This document shows positions 39,619-46,049 of a DNA stretch of 46,049 nt, in pieces. A program made the translations under genes and the position numbers. Source of the DNA: Streptomyces sp. NBC_01549 (lineage in GTDB: Bacteria > Actinomycetota > Actinomycetes > Streptomycetales > Streptomycetaceae). A model generated the notes under the pieces. It was not told the origin of the DNA. It worked only from the letters and a program-made list of their open reading frames with translations, and ran no database searches. The stretch is from assembly GCF_026339955.1 (NCBI RefSeq), contig NZ_JAPEPW010000010.1, positions 1 to 46,049 of the forward strand. The letters run 5' to 3'. Within the stretch, counting starts at the first letter, position 1, and every line of letters begins with the position of its first letter.

Positions 39619-41584
39619 GTTCCACAGTTAGCGGTGTCGACTAGGGAACGAAAACGTGGGTTGACCTGCGGAAACGCCTGTGAGCACGCCGAGATGGCGT
39701 GTCACTAGGCGGGGGGATAGTGCCTGGTCAGCGGCCTGCGGTCAGATCGATGATCTTCTTGGGCGGGGTGACGTTCAGGGCGGTGAAGATGTCGCGCTGG
39801 GGCTTGGTGAGGTCGGTGGACTGGCGGAAGGTGCCGGCCGGGCCGGTGTAGGTGACCGCGTGCAGGCGCTGGAGTTCGGCGCGCAGGCGGTTCCAGGTCT
39901 GGCCGGTGGAGGTCTCGGCGACGCGGATCAGCAGCAGGGCAAGCCAGCAGAGCAGGACGTGGGCGCGGATGCGGTCCTCGCGGCGGTGGTAAACGGGGCG
40001 GAGATCGAGAATTTGCTTCATGTCGCGCCAGCCGCGCTCGACTTCCAGGAGCTGTTTGTAACCCAGGGCGATGTCCTCGGCCGACAGCTTCGGATCCGAG
40101 GAGCGCAGGAGGTACTTCCCGTCGAGGTTGGCCTCGGCGGCGATCTTCTTCTTGTCCACCCGCAGCAGCCCGCTCGGGGTGGTGCGCAAGAACCGTTTCA
40201 GACCGGGCTTGGTGGACAACACCCCAGCCAGCTTGTCGCGTTCGGGCCTGGGCAGCTTGTCCGTGGCCTCGATCGCCTCGGTGAGCTGGGTGACCATCCG
40301 CTGACGGATCGCGGCGTCGCGGGTGGCCTGGTCGGGGTTGAAGCAGATCACGAACCGGTCGTCGGTTCCGATGTTGACCTCCTTGACCTGGAGGTTGTCG
40401 CGCACGGACGCATAGCGGCCCTGCCGCGAGAGGGCGGCGCGTACTTCGGGTGATCCGGTGCGGAGTTTCTCGCCGATGATGTAGCCGCCGCCTCCGCGCA
40501 TCAGCGCCCGGCGGTTGGCGGCGGAGGTGAAGCCGCGGTCGGCGACCCACACGATCTTCGACAGCGTCCACTCGCGCAGGTCGTCGCGGACCTGCCGGAT
40601 CAGGGCCTGGTCACCGGTGTTGCCGGGCCAGGACCACACCCGCACCGGGATCCCGTCGCGGGTGACGGCCATGCCGATGACGACCTGGGGCAGATCGTCG
40701 CGGGAGTCCTTGGACTTGCCGTGGGTGCGGAACCCGTCGTGTCGCACCGCGTCTTCGGCCGGCGCGTCGGCGGCCAGGCGCTCGCCGTGTTCGTCGCGGG
40801 CGACAGGTTCGTCGGCGTCCTCGGTCTCGAAGTACGTGGAGCTGGTGTCGAAGAACAGCAGGTCCACCTCCAGGTTGAGCAGGTCGGTGACCTGGAAGTA
40901 CGTCTCCTTGGCCAGGGCCGGCTCGATGGTCAGCAGGTAATCCATGGCTCGGTAGCAGGCTTCGTCACTGATCGCCTCCAGGCCGTCTATGTGGACGTCG
41001 TCGGCGATCCACTCGGTCGCGGCGAGCTTGCTGGAGGCGGCCAGGGCCCGGTTGGCGACCAGCGCGAACAGCACCCGTTCGACGCGCGGATCCAGCCGCC
41101 GCCCGGCCAGTTGGCGGTGCACGACACCGTCGAGGCCGAGCCGGTGCCAGAGTCCGTCCAGCGCGTGCACCCCGCCGCACGGCCTGGAACTGATCAGTGA
41201 CAGGTCTCCCGAGCCGGTCGCGGCCAGCGCGGACGCGGGGTCCAGCAGCTTCGAGAGCGCGCCGACCAGTCGGCGCACCGCCTCGCGGTCGAGCTCGTCC
41301 TCCCGGCCGAAGGAGTGCAGCACCTTCGTACGCGAACGCCCCACGGCCGGGTCCCACTCGTTGTGGGCCAGCTGCAGATACCGGACCGTCTGCCCGTCCT
41401 TGTTCCGCCGGGACGTCGTCTTCACATACATGCCGCTAGACGATACGCACATCATTCCATGTCACAGGCATGGGGGTGACAACATCGTGCCACTAGGCGT
41501 TTTCGGCCTTTCGCGCTAGGTGCAACCGCCTGACCTGCACCGATGCCCTGCCACACCCCCGAGAACCCCGCTCAACTGTGGAAC
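39619..41584 (-). mobile_element. IS1634-family insertion sequence, about 1966 bp
   Basis: GTTCCACAGTT lies at 39619-39629 and its inverted copy at 41574-41584, followed inside by similar AGCGG. Between them is one full transposase gene. The flanks carry an imperfect direct repeat (CAGCCGTTC and CAGGCGTTC), possibly a diverged target duplication. A direct 13-bp repeat GTG(T/C)CACTAGGCG occurs internally at 39699 and 41487. Confidence 0.7.
39728..41431 (-). CDS. IS1634-family transposase
   Basis: A 567-residue DDE transposase. The N-terminus YVKTTSRRNKDGQTVRYLQL and LAHNEWDPAVGRSRTKVLHS is the standard IS1634 opening, which is why I use ATG 41431 rather than 41455. Catalytic residues are in LLFFDTSSTYFE, KIVWVADRGFTS and the C-terminal LEVERGWRDMKQILDLRPVY. 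A long insertion (about 220-260) with alternating acidic residues precedes the second strand. The frame is intact. Confidence 0.93.
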   Translation of the reverse strand: MYVKTTSRRNKDGQTVRYLQLAHNEWDPAVGRSRTKVLHSFGREDELDREAVRRLVGALSKLLDPASALAATGSGDLSLISSRPCGGVHALDGLWHRLGLDGVVHRQLAGRRLDPRVERVLFALVANRALAASSKLAATEWIADDVHIDGLEAISDEACYRAMDYLLTIEPALAKETYFQVTDLLNLEVDLLFFDTSSTYFETEDADEPVARDEHGERLAADAPAEDAVRHDGFRTHGKSKDSRDDLPQVVIGMAVTRDGIPVRVWSWPGNTGDQALIRQVRDDLREWTLSKIVWVADRGFTSAANRRALMRGGGGYIIGEKLRTGSPEVRAALSRQGRYASVRDNLQVKEVNIGTDDRFVICFNPDQATRDAAIRQRMVTQLTEAIEATDKLPRPERDKLAGVLSTKPGLKRFLRTTPSGLLRVDKKKIAAEANLDGKYLLRSSDPKLSAEDIALGYKQLLEVERGWRDMKQILDLRPVYHRREDRIRAHVLLCWLALLLIRVAETSTGQTWNRLRAELQRLHAVTYTGPAGTFRQSTDLTKPQRDIFTALNVTPPKKIIDLTAGR

Positions 41585-42157
41585 GCAGGCGTTCGGCGAG
41601 GGCGAAGACCGCCGCTTTGGTGTCGACGCGCCCGTTCGTCTCTCCCTCGTCGTCCGACAGTTCGAAACCGACGTCAGCATCACCGAGTTGAGGGCATCGG
41701 GCGTGCTGCCGCCCCTGTCTGTGGGCCACTCGAAGGTGGTCCGGAGTTCGCCGTCCTCATACCAGTGGAAGAAGTGCATGGGCTTGCCTCCATTGCTGGA
41801 GTGCACCGCGGCGCACCCGCCGGCCGACAGGGCCTCCAGGAAACGCGGCTGCATCCCCATGCCCCCGTCTCCTACGTGCAGGACGAGCGTCCAGTCGCCA
41901 CCTTCGCCCGGGACGGTGAACGCGCCCGCGATGAAGGACTCGTCCCAGTAGTCCGTCGGGCCGAGCAGTTCATCCTGCCGCCCGATCAGCGCATCCGCTC
42001 CTGTGCACGTGCCCTGCGGCTCCGCCTCCATCACCCGCAGCACCTCCCTCGGGGCGACGCCCCGCACCAGGGTCAGGGTGTACCCGGTCTCAAGTGCGTA
42101 GCGAAACAGCGGAGAGGAACGTATCCAGGCATAGTCATGTGCGGTCACCGATGTCAT
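41585..42157 (-). pseudogene. DUF6461 gene, 5' part, frameshifted and IS-interrupted
   Basis: From ATG 42157 the frame reads TAHDYAWIRSSPLFRYALET, LVRGVAPREVLRVMEAEPQG, PTDYWDESFIAGAFTVPGEG then GDWTLVLHVGDGGMGMQPRF and GGKPMHFFHWYEDGELRTTF. After DALNSVM (about 41690) a one-base shift moves the homology to DVGFELSDDEGETNGRVDTK and AAVFALAERL, which ends at the IS1634-family inverted repeat. The family is a streptomycete protein of unknown function with Trp/His-rich strands. Three lesions: frameshift, IS1634-family insertion, IS605-type insertion. Confidence 0.78.
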
Positions 42158-42256
42158 GCACCGCAGTCTGCCTGCTGCCACTGCCAAGCCCGTGCATCAC
42201 GGCTGGGCGCTGCCGCAAGTGGATCTTGATGTGTCAGATCCACTTCTGAGCGCACC

Positions 42257-42447
42257 CTAGGGGCTGTCCGGCGGATCAAGTCGCAGGAAAGCAGCGGTGA
42301 CTGATCAGCCGAGGTGAGCGGGGTCTGGTGCGTCCAACTGCAAGGCGGAGGAGGGAGTCGACGCGGAGCGTCGGCGACCGACGAAAACGCCGCAGGTGGG
42401 CGTGCCAGAACCCGCGTCTGCGGCATGATCCGCCGGACAGCCCCTAG
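42257..42447. mobile_element. 191-bp MITE with 22-bp perfect inverted repeats
   Basis: The terminal repeats at 42257-42278 and 42426-42447 are exact complements (CTAGGGGCTGTCCGG... inward). CTAG at the outer edges may include a palindromic target. There is no ORF. The GGGGCTGTCCGGCGGATCA end is of the IS5/IS630-like type seen in streptomycete elements, so it was probably mobilised in trans. Confidence 0.85.
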
Positions 42448-42900
42448 TGCCCGCCTCGCCCGGACCCGGGCACCGTCACCGGCTTCCCCCGGAAGCATCC
42501 GATGGAGTACGGATACTCTCCGTTGAGGTGGTAGTGGTACATGACGACCTTCTTGCCGTCCCACATGATCGCGTGTGTGTGACCGTGGCAGACGTCCAGA
42601 TCCCTGTTCCTGACGATCCTTCCGTCCTCGCCGCGCAGCCCGAAAATCCCGAAGCCGTCGATGGCGTATCCCGAGCGGTGAGTGCCGGGAACGGGGACGG
42701 GTGTTCGCCGCCCCCTTCGGAGGCTTGCTGCCGAAGCAGGTCTGCGAGGGGCCGTGGTAGTGGTACTGCGTGTCGTACGGATGCCCCCAGCAGCGGTCCA
42801 GCGGCAGGGCCGCGTTGGGGTGTTGGGCGACGCTGAAAATGCCGACCGGCGCGGCACTGAGTGTGCCGATGAGTGAAAGCGTGATCGCCCTGCCGGGGTG
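42444..42900 (-). pseudogene. YHYH-domain protein, frameshifted and MITE-truncated
   Basis: One frame gives ALPLDRCWGHPYDTQYHYHG then PSQTCFGSKPPKG. After a shift near 42700 the other gives GYAIDGFGIFGLRGEDGRIV, VCHGHTHAIMWDGKKVVMYH and YHLNGEYPYSIGCFRGKPV, then GRGGH and a TAG supplied by the MITE end. YHYHG, GYAIDGFGIFG, CHGHTH and MYHYHL are the YHYH family landmarks. Such proteins are usually exported. The signal peptide region is degraded. Confidence 0.75.
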
Positions 42901-43024
42901 GTCCCGGCAGGGCGATCGTCGGCGAGGTGCCGGTTGGGTCGGCAAGGTGTCGGACTGTGACGCCGTGGGAGTGCCAAGATCGTGACAGTCATTGACCAGC
43001 AGACCGAGAGAGTTGGGTTCAGCT

Positions 43025-43324
43025 ATGCCCCGATGGATAGTGCTTGTCACCCCCGTTGGAGGGGTCGCCTCTGAAGCGTCCAGCGTTCGCACTCTGGCCG
43101 AGTTTGAAGGCAGTGCGGAGGAGGCCATGACGGAGTTCGCGAAGAGTGTGAACACCTATGACCGTGACGTCACGAAGGTCAAGCGACGCGAGGTGTTCAG
43201 GTGCTCGGACCGGTCCTACTTCGTTCGGGTCAACGGGCGCCTCTATGAGTTCGAGTACTTCTTCCAGCTTGCCGAGCTGGTGGCCGACACGAAGTCCCCT
43301 GACCTTCCTGACACGATCAGCTAG
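43025..43324 (+). CDS. Hypothetical 99-residue protein
   Basis: A small soluble protein: PRWIVLVTPVGGVASEASSV, then FEGSAEEAMTEFAKSVNTYD, KVKRREVFRCSDRSYFVRVN and GRLYEFEYFFQLAELVADTK. The strand-helix-strand-helix layout and balanced composition indicate a real gene. ATG 43025 is the first codon of the protein-like part, but the upstream AGAGTTGG is a poor ribosome-binding site. It directly abuts the end of the next transposon. No function recognised. Confidence 0.7.
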   Translation: MPRWIVLVTPVGGVASEASSVRTLAEFEGSAEEAMTEFAKSVNTYDRDVTKVKRREVFRCSDRSYFVRVNGRLYEFEYFFQLAELVADTKSPDLPDTIS

Positions 43325-43354
43325 CAGCGGCGTTGGCTCTGTTCTCGCAGTCAC

Positions 43355-44164
43355 TTAGTCGAGGACTTCGGTGACGGCGGACTGGGCGGCTTTCTCGTCC
43401 ACGAGGGACTTGCCTGCGGCGAAGGTGGCGACGAGGGATTGCAGGCAGAGGTTGTTGACCGCGCGGGGGAAGCCGCGGGACGTGGTGTGGATGAGGGTGA
43501 TGGCGTCGTCGGTGAACAGCTGGTCGCTGCGGCCGGCGAGGCCGAGGTGGTGCTTGATGTAGCTGGCGGTCTCGGTGGAGGTCATGCCGGGCATCGTGTA
43601 GCGCAGGGCGGTGCGTTGTTCGAGGGCGGCCAGGACGGCGAGTTTCATGGTCCGCCGCAGGGTCGGCTGGCCGACCAGCAGGCAGGACAGCGGCGAGTCC
43701 TGGTCCATGGCCGTGTTGGTCAGCATCCGGATGGCTTCGAGCTGTTCGTAGGACAGCAGGTGGGCCTCGTCCAGGACGAGGACGGGGGTGCGGCCGCGTT
43801 CTTCGCGTTCGGCGGCCAGCGCCAGGCCGGTCTGGGCGGTCAGGCGGGAGCCGAGGTGGGAGGGCTGCTGGCCGAAGGCGGTCACGATCGCCTCGTGGAT
43901 CCCGCGGACCCCGATCATGGGGTTGGGCAGGTAGATCACGGTGTGTTTCGACGGGTCGATGCCGTGCAGGACGGTGCGGACGGAGACGGTCTTGCCGGCG
44001 CCGACCTCGCCGGTGACGACGCCGATGGAGCGTTCGGAGATGCACCAGGTGATGCGGGCGACGGCTTCGTTGTGGGACGCGTGGCGGTGCAGCATGCCGG
44101 GGGCGAGGTCGCGGCCGAAGGGCATGCGGCTGAACCCGTAGTGGGCCTGGAGCTTCTCAATCAC
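43355..44164 (-). CDS. ExeA/TniB-like AAA ATPase of the transposon
   Basis: A 269-residue AAA ATPase. Walker A is GVVTGEVGAGKTVSVRT (about 48-64) and Walker B VLVLDEAHLLSYEQLEAIRM (about 128-147). QPTLRRTMKL and GFPRAVNNLC are the sensor/arginine regions seen in ExeA, TniB and MuB-type proteins. It begins YGFSRMPFGRDL, typical of the group. It lies 31 bases after the transposase stop, so one operon. Probably selects target DNA and activates the transposase. Confidence 0.9.
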   Translation of the reverse strand: MIEKLQAHYGFSRMPFGRDLAPGMLHRHASHNEAVARITWCISERSIGVVTGEVGAGKTVSVRTVLHGIDPSKHTVIYLPNPMIGVRGIHEAIVTAFGQQPSHLGSRLTAQTGLALAAEREERGRTPVLVLDEAHLLSYEQLEAIRMLTNTAMDQDSPLSCLLVGQPTLRRTMKLAVLAALEQRTALRYTMPGMTSTETASYIKHHLGLAGRSDQLFTDDAITLIHTTSRGFPRAVNNLCLQSLVATFAAGKSLVDEKAAQSAVTEVLD

Positions 44165-44195
44165 GCTTCTTTTCCCGGGAGTTGGGGGTCGGGGG

Positions 44196-45611
44196 TCATT
44201 CGCCGGTCAGGTCGGTGAAGTCGACGGCCGGCGTGGGCTCACCCAGGGCCGCGTAGTTGACCTTGTCGGCGAGCTCGGCCTTGTGAGCGGTGTCGATCAG
44301 GCCGAGGTAGTCGATGCCGGTGGTCGGCCTGGGTTCCTCAGCGGGAGTCTCGGGCCGGGCCTTGGGGTGGGAGTGACGGCTGACCTGGAAGGGCAGAGCG
44401 GTCCCGGCGTCCTGGCCGTTCGCGCGGACCCGCAGGAAGGACAGGTCGAAGGGGTCGAAGACCAGCTCGACGCGCTGGCCGACCAGCAGCGGGTCGACCT
44501 GGTAGCGGTTGCCGTGCAGCGATACCAGCGCGGTCTTGGACACGGTGCGGTGCTCGGACCAGCGGAAGGCTTCCGCGAGGTCGGCGGGGTTGGGGACCAC
44601 GAGGGGGCGGTCGCCCATCCAGCGAGCCAGCGGGGCGGCTCCTGTCTCGGAGTGCACCCGGCGGTGGTAGACGTTCTCGGTCCAGGCCGTGAACAGCCGG
44701 TTCATCTCCAGCAGGCTGTCGACCTGCCGTCCCGCCTGGCCGTCGCCGGAGGCGATCTCGACGACGAACTCGCTGTTCACGGTGCGGAAGAACCGCTCGA
44801 TCTTGCCCCGGCCCTGGGGACGTCCAGGCGTGGAGTGGACCAGCTTGATGCCGAGTTTCGCGCAGGCCCTCAGCAGCCACGAGTCCACGAACGCGGATCC
44901 GTTGTCGACGTAGATGTAGCGCGGGACACCACGGGCGGCCAAGGCCGGCCGCAGGGCCGCGGCGAGGCGGACGGTGTCTTCCGCGAACCCCCAGCGGTGC
45001 CCCATCACCGCCCGCGAGTGATCGTCCACGAACGCGAACAGATACGTCTTGCGGCCGGCGACCATCGGCCCGTGCAGGGCGTCCCCGGTCCACAGCTCGT
45101 TGGGACCGTCGGCCTCGAACCGTCCGAACACCGCGGCTGCGGTGGGAGCCTTCAGCGCGTCCAGTCCCTCACGGACGATCATCCGCTGGATGGTGCGTTC
45201 GTCCGGTGCCCAGCCCCGCTGAGCACCGATGATCCGGCGGATCTGAGCCGCCGACCGCGAGGGGTTCTCCTTCTTCAGCGACGCCGCCAGGTCCAGGATC
45301 TCCTGCGGCGTGCGGGGCCGGGACTGGCGCGGCGAAGGCACCAAGGCGTCGAACCCGGCCCGCTTCCACTCGTAGATCCAGCGGTCCAGGGTCCACCGGG
45401 TGATCCGCACCGCCCGGCCGTCCGGGTCGATATGGGTCATGGCCGCCAACTCCCGTACCAGCGATCCGCGTTGGCGTCGCGACAGAGTCGGATCGGCCGC
45501 TTCTCTGATCAGCATGTAGCGGAACAGGCCAATCGCCTGAGCCCGCTCCAGCCGTGTCTGGTCTTCCTGACCTGGCACCCGATCACCAGCCCTCTCACGC
45601 AGCATGAACAC
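44196..45611 (-). CDS. DDE transposase with integrase core (TniA/IS481-like)
   Basis: A 471-residue transposase. N-terminal HTH domains (AVRITRWTLDRWIYEWKRAG; RSAAQIRRIIGAQRGWAPDE) precede the integrase core: ELWTGDALHGPMV with the first aspartate (about 175), YIYVDNGSAFVDSWLL with the second (about 235) and GRPQGRGKIERFFRTVNSEF with the glutamate (about 270). The C-terminal Mu-type barrel contains VSLHGNRYQVDPLLVGQRVE. GTG 45611 or ATG 45605 can start it; neither has a clear ribosome-binding site. Pairs with the downstream ATPase. Intact. Confidence 0.92.
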   Translation of the reverse strand: MFMLRERAGDRVPGQEDQTRLERAQAIGLFRYMLIREAADPTLSRRQRGSLVRELAAMTHIDPDGRAVRITRWTLDRWIYEWKRAGFDALVPSPRQSRPRTPQEILDLAASLKKENPSRSAAQIRRIIGAQRGWAPDERTIQRMIVREGLDALKAPTAAAVFGRFEADGPNELWTGDALHGPMVAGRKTYLFAFVDDHSRAVMGHRWGFAEDTVRLAAALRPALAARGVPRYIYVDNGSAFVDSWLLRACAKLGIKLVHSTPGRPQGRGKIERFFRTVNSEFVVEIASGDGQAGRQVDSLLEMNRLFTAWTENVYHRRVHSETGAAPLARWMGDRPLVVPNPADLAEAFRWSEHRTVSKTALVSLHGNRYQVDPLLVGQRVELVFDPFDLSFLRVRANGQDAGTALPFQVSRHSHPKARPETPAEEPRPTTGIDYLGLIDTAHKAELADKVNYAALGEPTPAVDFTDLTGE

Positions 45612-45647
45612 ACACGCGTGACGGTGACAGACAGTGTCGGCGTGGCG

Positions 45648-46049
45648 TCAGAGTCGGCTCGTGTTGATCATTTCCGAGGGCCAGGACGGCGCCAGCAGTA
45701 TCCCGCCGGAGACCGCGCAGGCCACCAGCCACGGCGACACCTTGCCGACGCCCGGCCACCGCGACATGACCGACCACCAGGCCCCCACCACCGCGCTGAC
45801 CGCGTCCGCGAAGACCGTGCGGGCGGGCCCAGGAGGAGCCGGGTCAACCCCGGTATCGACCAGCAACACCGTGAAGTACCGCCGGACCACCTCCGCCCTG
45901 GAGGTGAACCTGCGCAGCCAGCCGCGAACGGTCTCGACCGGGCGGCCCAGCCTCTCAGCGATCGCCCGGACCCCGGCCCCGGCCGCCTTCGCCGCCAGGG
46001 CCGACCCGATCACCTCCGCCAGATCCGCTCGCCTAGCGAGTAGCCGGGA
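45648..46049 (-). CDS. Transposon-associated HTH protein, 5' end outside the window
   Basis: The frame is open to the window edge (about 133 residues seen). It contains AIAERLGRPVETVRGWLRRF, a helix-turn-helix, then a hydrophobic C-terminus VGAWWSVMSRWPGVGKVSPW that could be one membrane segment. Small proteins with this layout (DUF6431-like) accompany such transposases in actinobacteria. Its stop precedes the transposase start by about 40 bases. Confidence 0.6.
   Translation of the reverse strand, partial: SRLLARRADLAEVIGSALAAKAAGAGVRAIAERLGRPVETVRGWLRRFTSRAEVVRRYFTVLLVDTGVDPAPPGPARTVFADAVSAVVGAWWSVMSRWPGVGKVSPWLVACAVSGGILLAPSWPSEMINTSRL

Larger units (their letters stand above)
43330..46049 (-). 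mobile_element. Transposon with DDE transposase and ExeA-like ATPase, left part
   Basis: A minus-strand operon of a small HTH protein, an integrase-core transposase and an AAA ATPase, the pattern of Tn552/Mu/TniAB-like elements. The near end lies about 43330-43350, just after the 99-residue gene, where TGTTCTCGCAGTCAC occurs. The other end is outside the window. Confidence 0.75.

Noticed and set aside
39699..41499. GTG(T/C)CACTAGGCG direct repeats as target duplication of the IS1634-family element
   Set aside because: They lie inside the better-supported inverted repeats GTTCCACAGTT at 39619 and 41574, and the interrupted gene resumes outside those.
1..46049. tRNA, rRNA or riboswitch
   Set aside because: No cloverleaf-like T-loop GTTCGAATC context with matching acceptor stem, rRNA stretch or recognisable riboswitch core was noticed by eye; a covariance-model scan would be decisive.

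Overview
The window looks like accessory DNA of a Streptomyces or close relative. GC is very high throughout, GTG and TTG starts are common, and there is an SsgA-like sporulation-family protein, a 948-residue LAL/LuxR regulator, a SigR-like ECF sigma factor and a DUF6493/SWIM pair. Decayed genes and at least five transposable-element lineages suggest a chromosome-arm or plasmid-like region. All of this is read by eye; no search was run.

Layout. 1-35 is the tip of an IS5-like element whose full copy lies at 13431-15096 in the opposite orientation. 704-4112 holds a divergent lipid module: a PucR-type regulator facing a ferredoxin-reductase/fatty-acid-desaturase pair. 4389-7576 holds a truncated ATP-dependent DNA ligase, an ADP-ribosylglycohydrolase and a rifampicin monooxygenase (Rox/Iri family) with a possible 17-codon leader peptide. 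8.0-10.7 kb is a gene graveyard (MFS exporter tail, DUF1963-like gene, DNA/RNA non-specific endonuclease remnant). 10.8-12.7 kb has a small secreted protein, an SsgA-like protein and a TetR regulator whose likely operator occurs three times. 12.8-17.0 kb mixes IS copies with small hypothetical or immunity-like genes, several broken.

17.1-33.7 kb is the most coherent part and looks like an electrophile/oxidant-response island. It has an ECF sigma factor translationally coupled to a 58-residue ORF, two full epoxide hydrolases plus the deleted relic of a third, two closely related FAD disulfide-type oxidoreductases with a CxxxxC motif, a LAL regulator, and a TetR/VOC (glyoxalase-fold) divergent pair separated by three 21-bp-phased operator repeats. 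In between lie a SWIM gene with an amber codon and a DUF6493 gene fused in frame to a peroxiredoxin tail.

33.8-37.0 kb has two small secreted proteins (one an M15-like zinc peptidase), an ABC ATPase fragment, an IS256-type relic and a methyltransferase. 37.1-46.0 kb is dominated by mobile DNA: an IS605-type TnpA/TnpB element, an IS1634-family element, a 191-bp MITE, and a DDE transposase/ExeA-ATPase transposon that runs off the right edge. The first two elements together dismember one DUF6461 gene, and the MITE ends a YHYH-domain gene.

The strongest candidates for new biology are regulatory or evolutionary: the triple phased operator at 31210-31266, the four-fold repeated start codon at 32186-32245, the epoxide hydrolase/oxidoreductase duplication, the leader ORF before the rifampicin monooxygenase, and the GAGGGNNCCCTC operator family.
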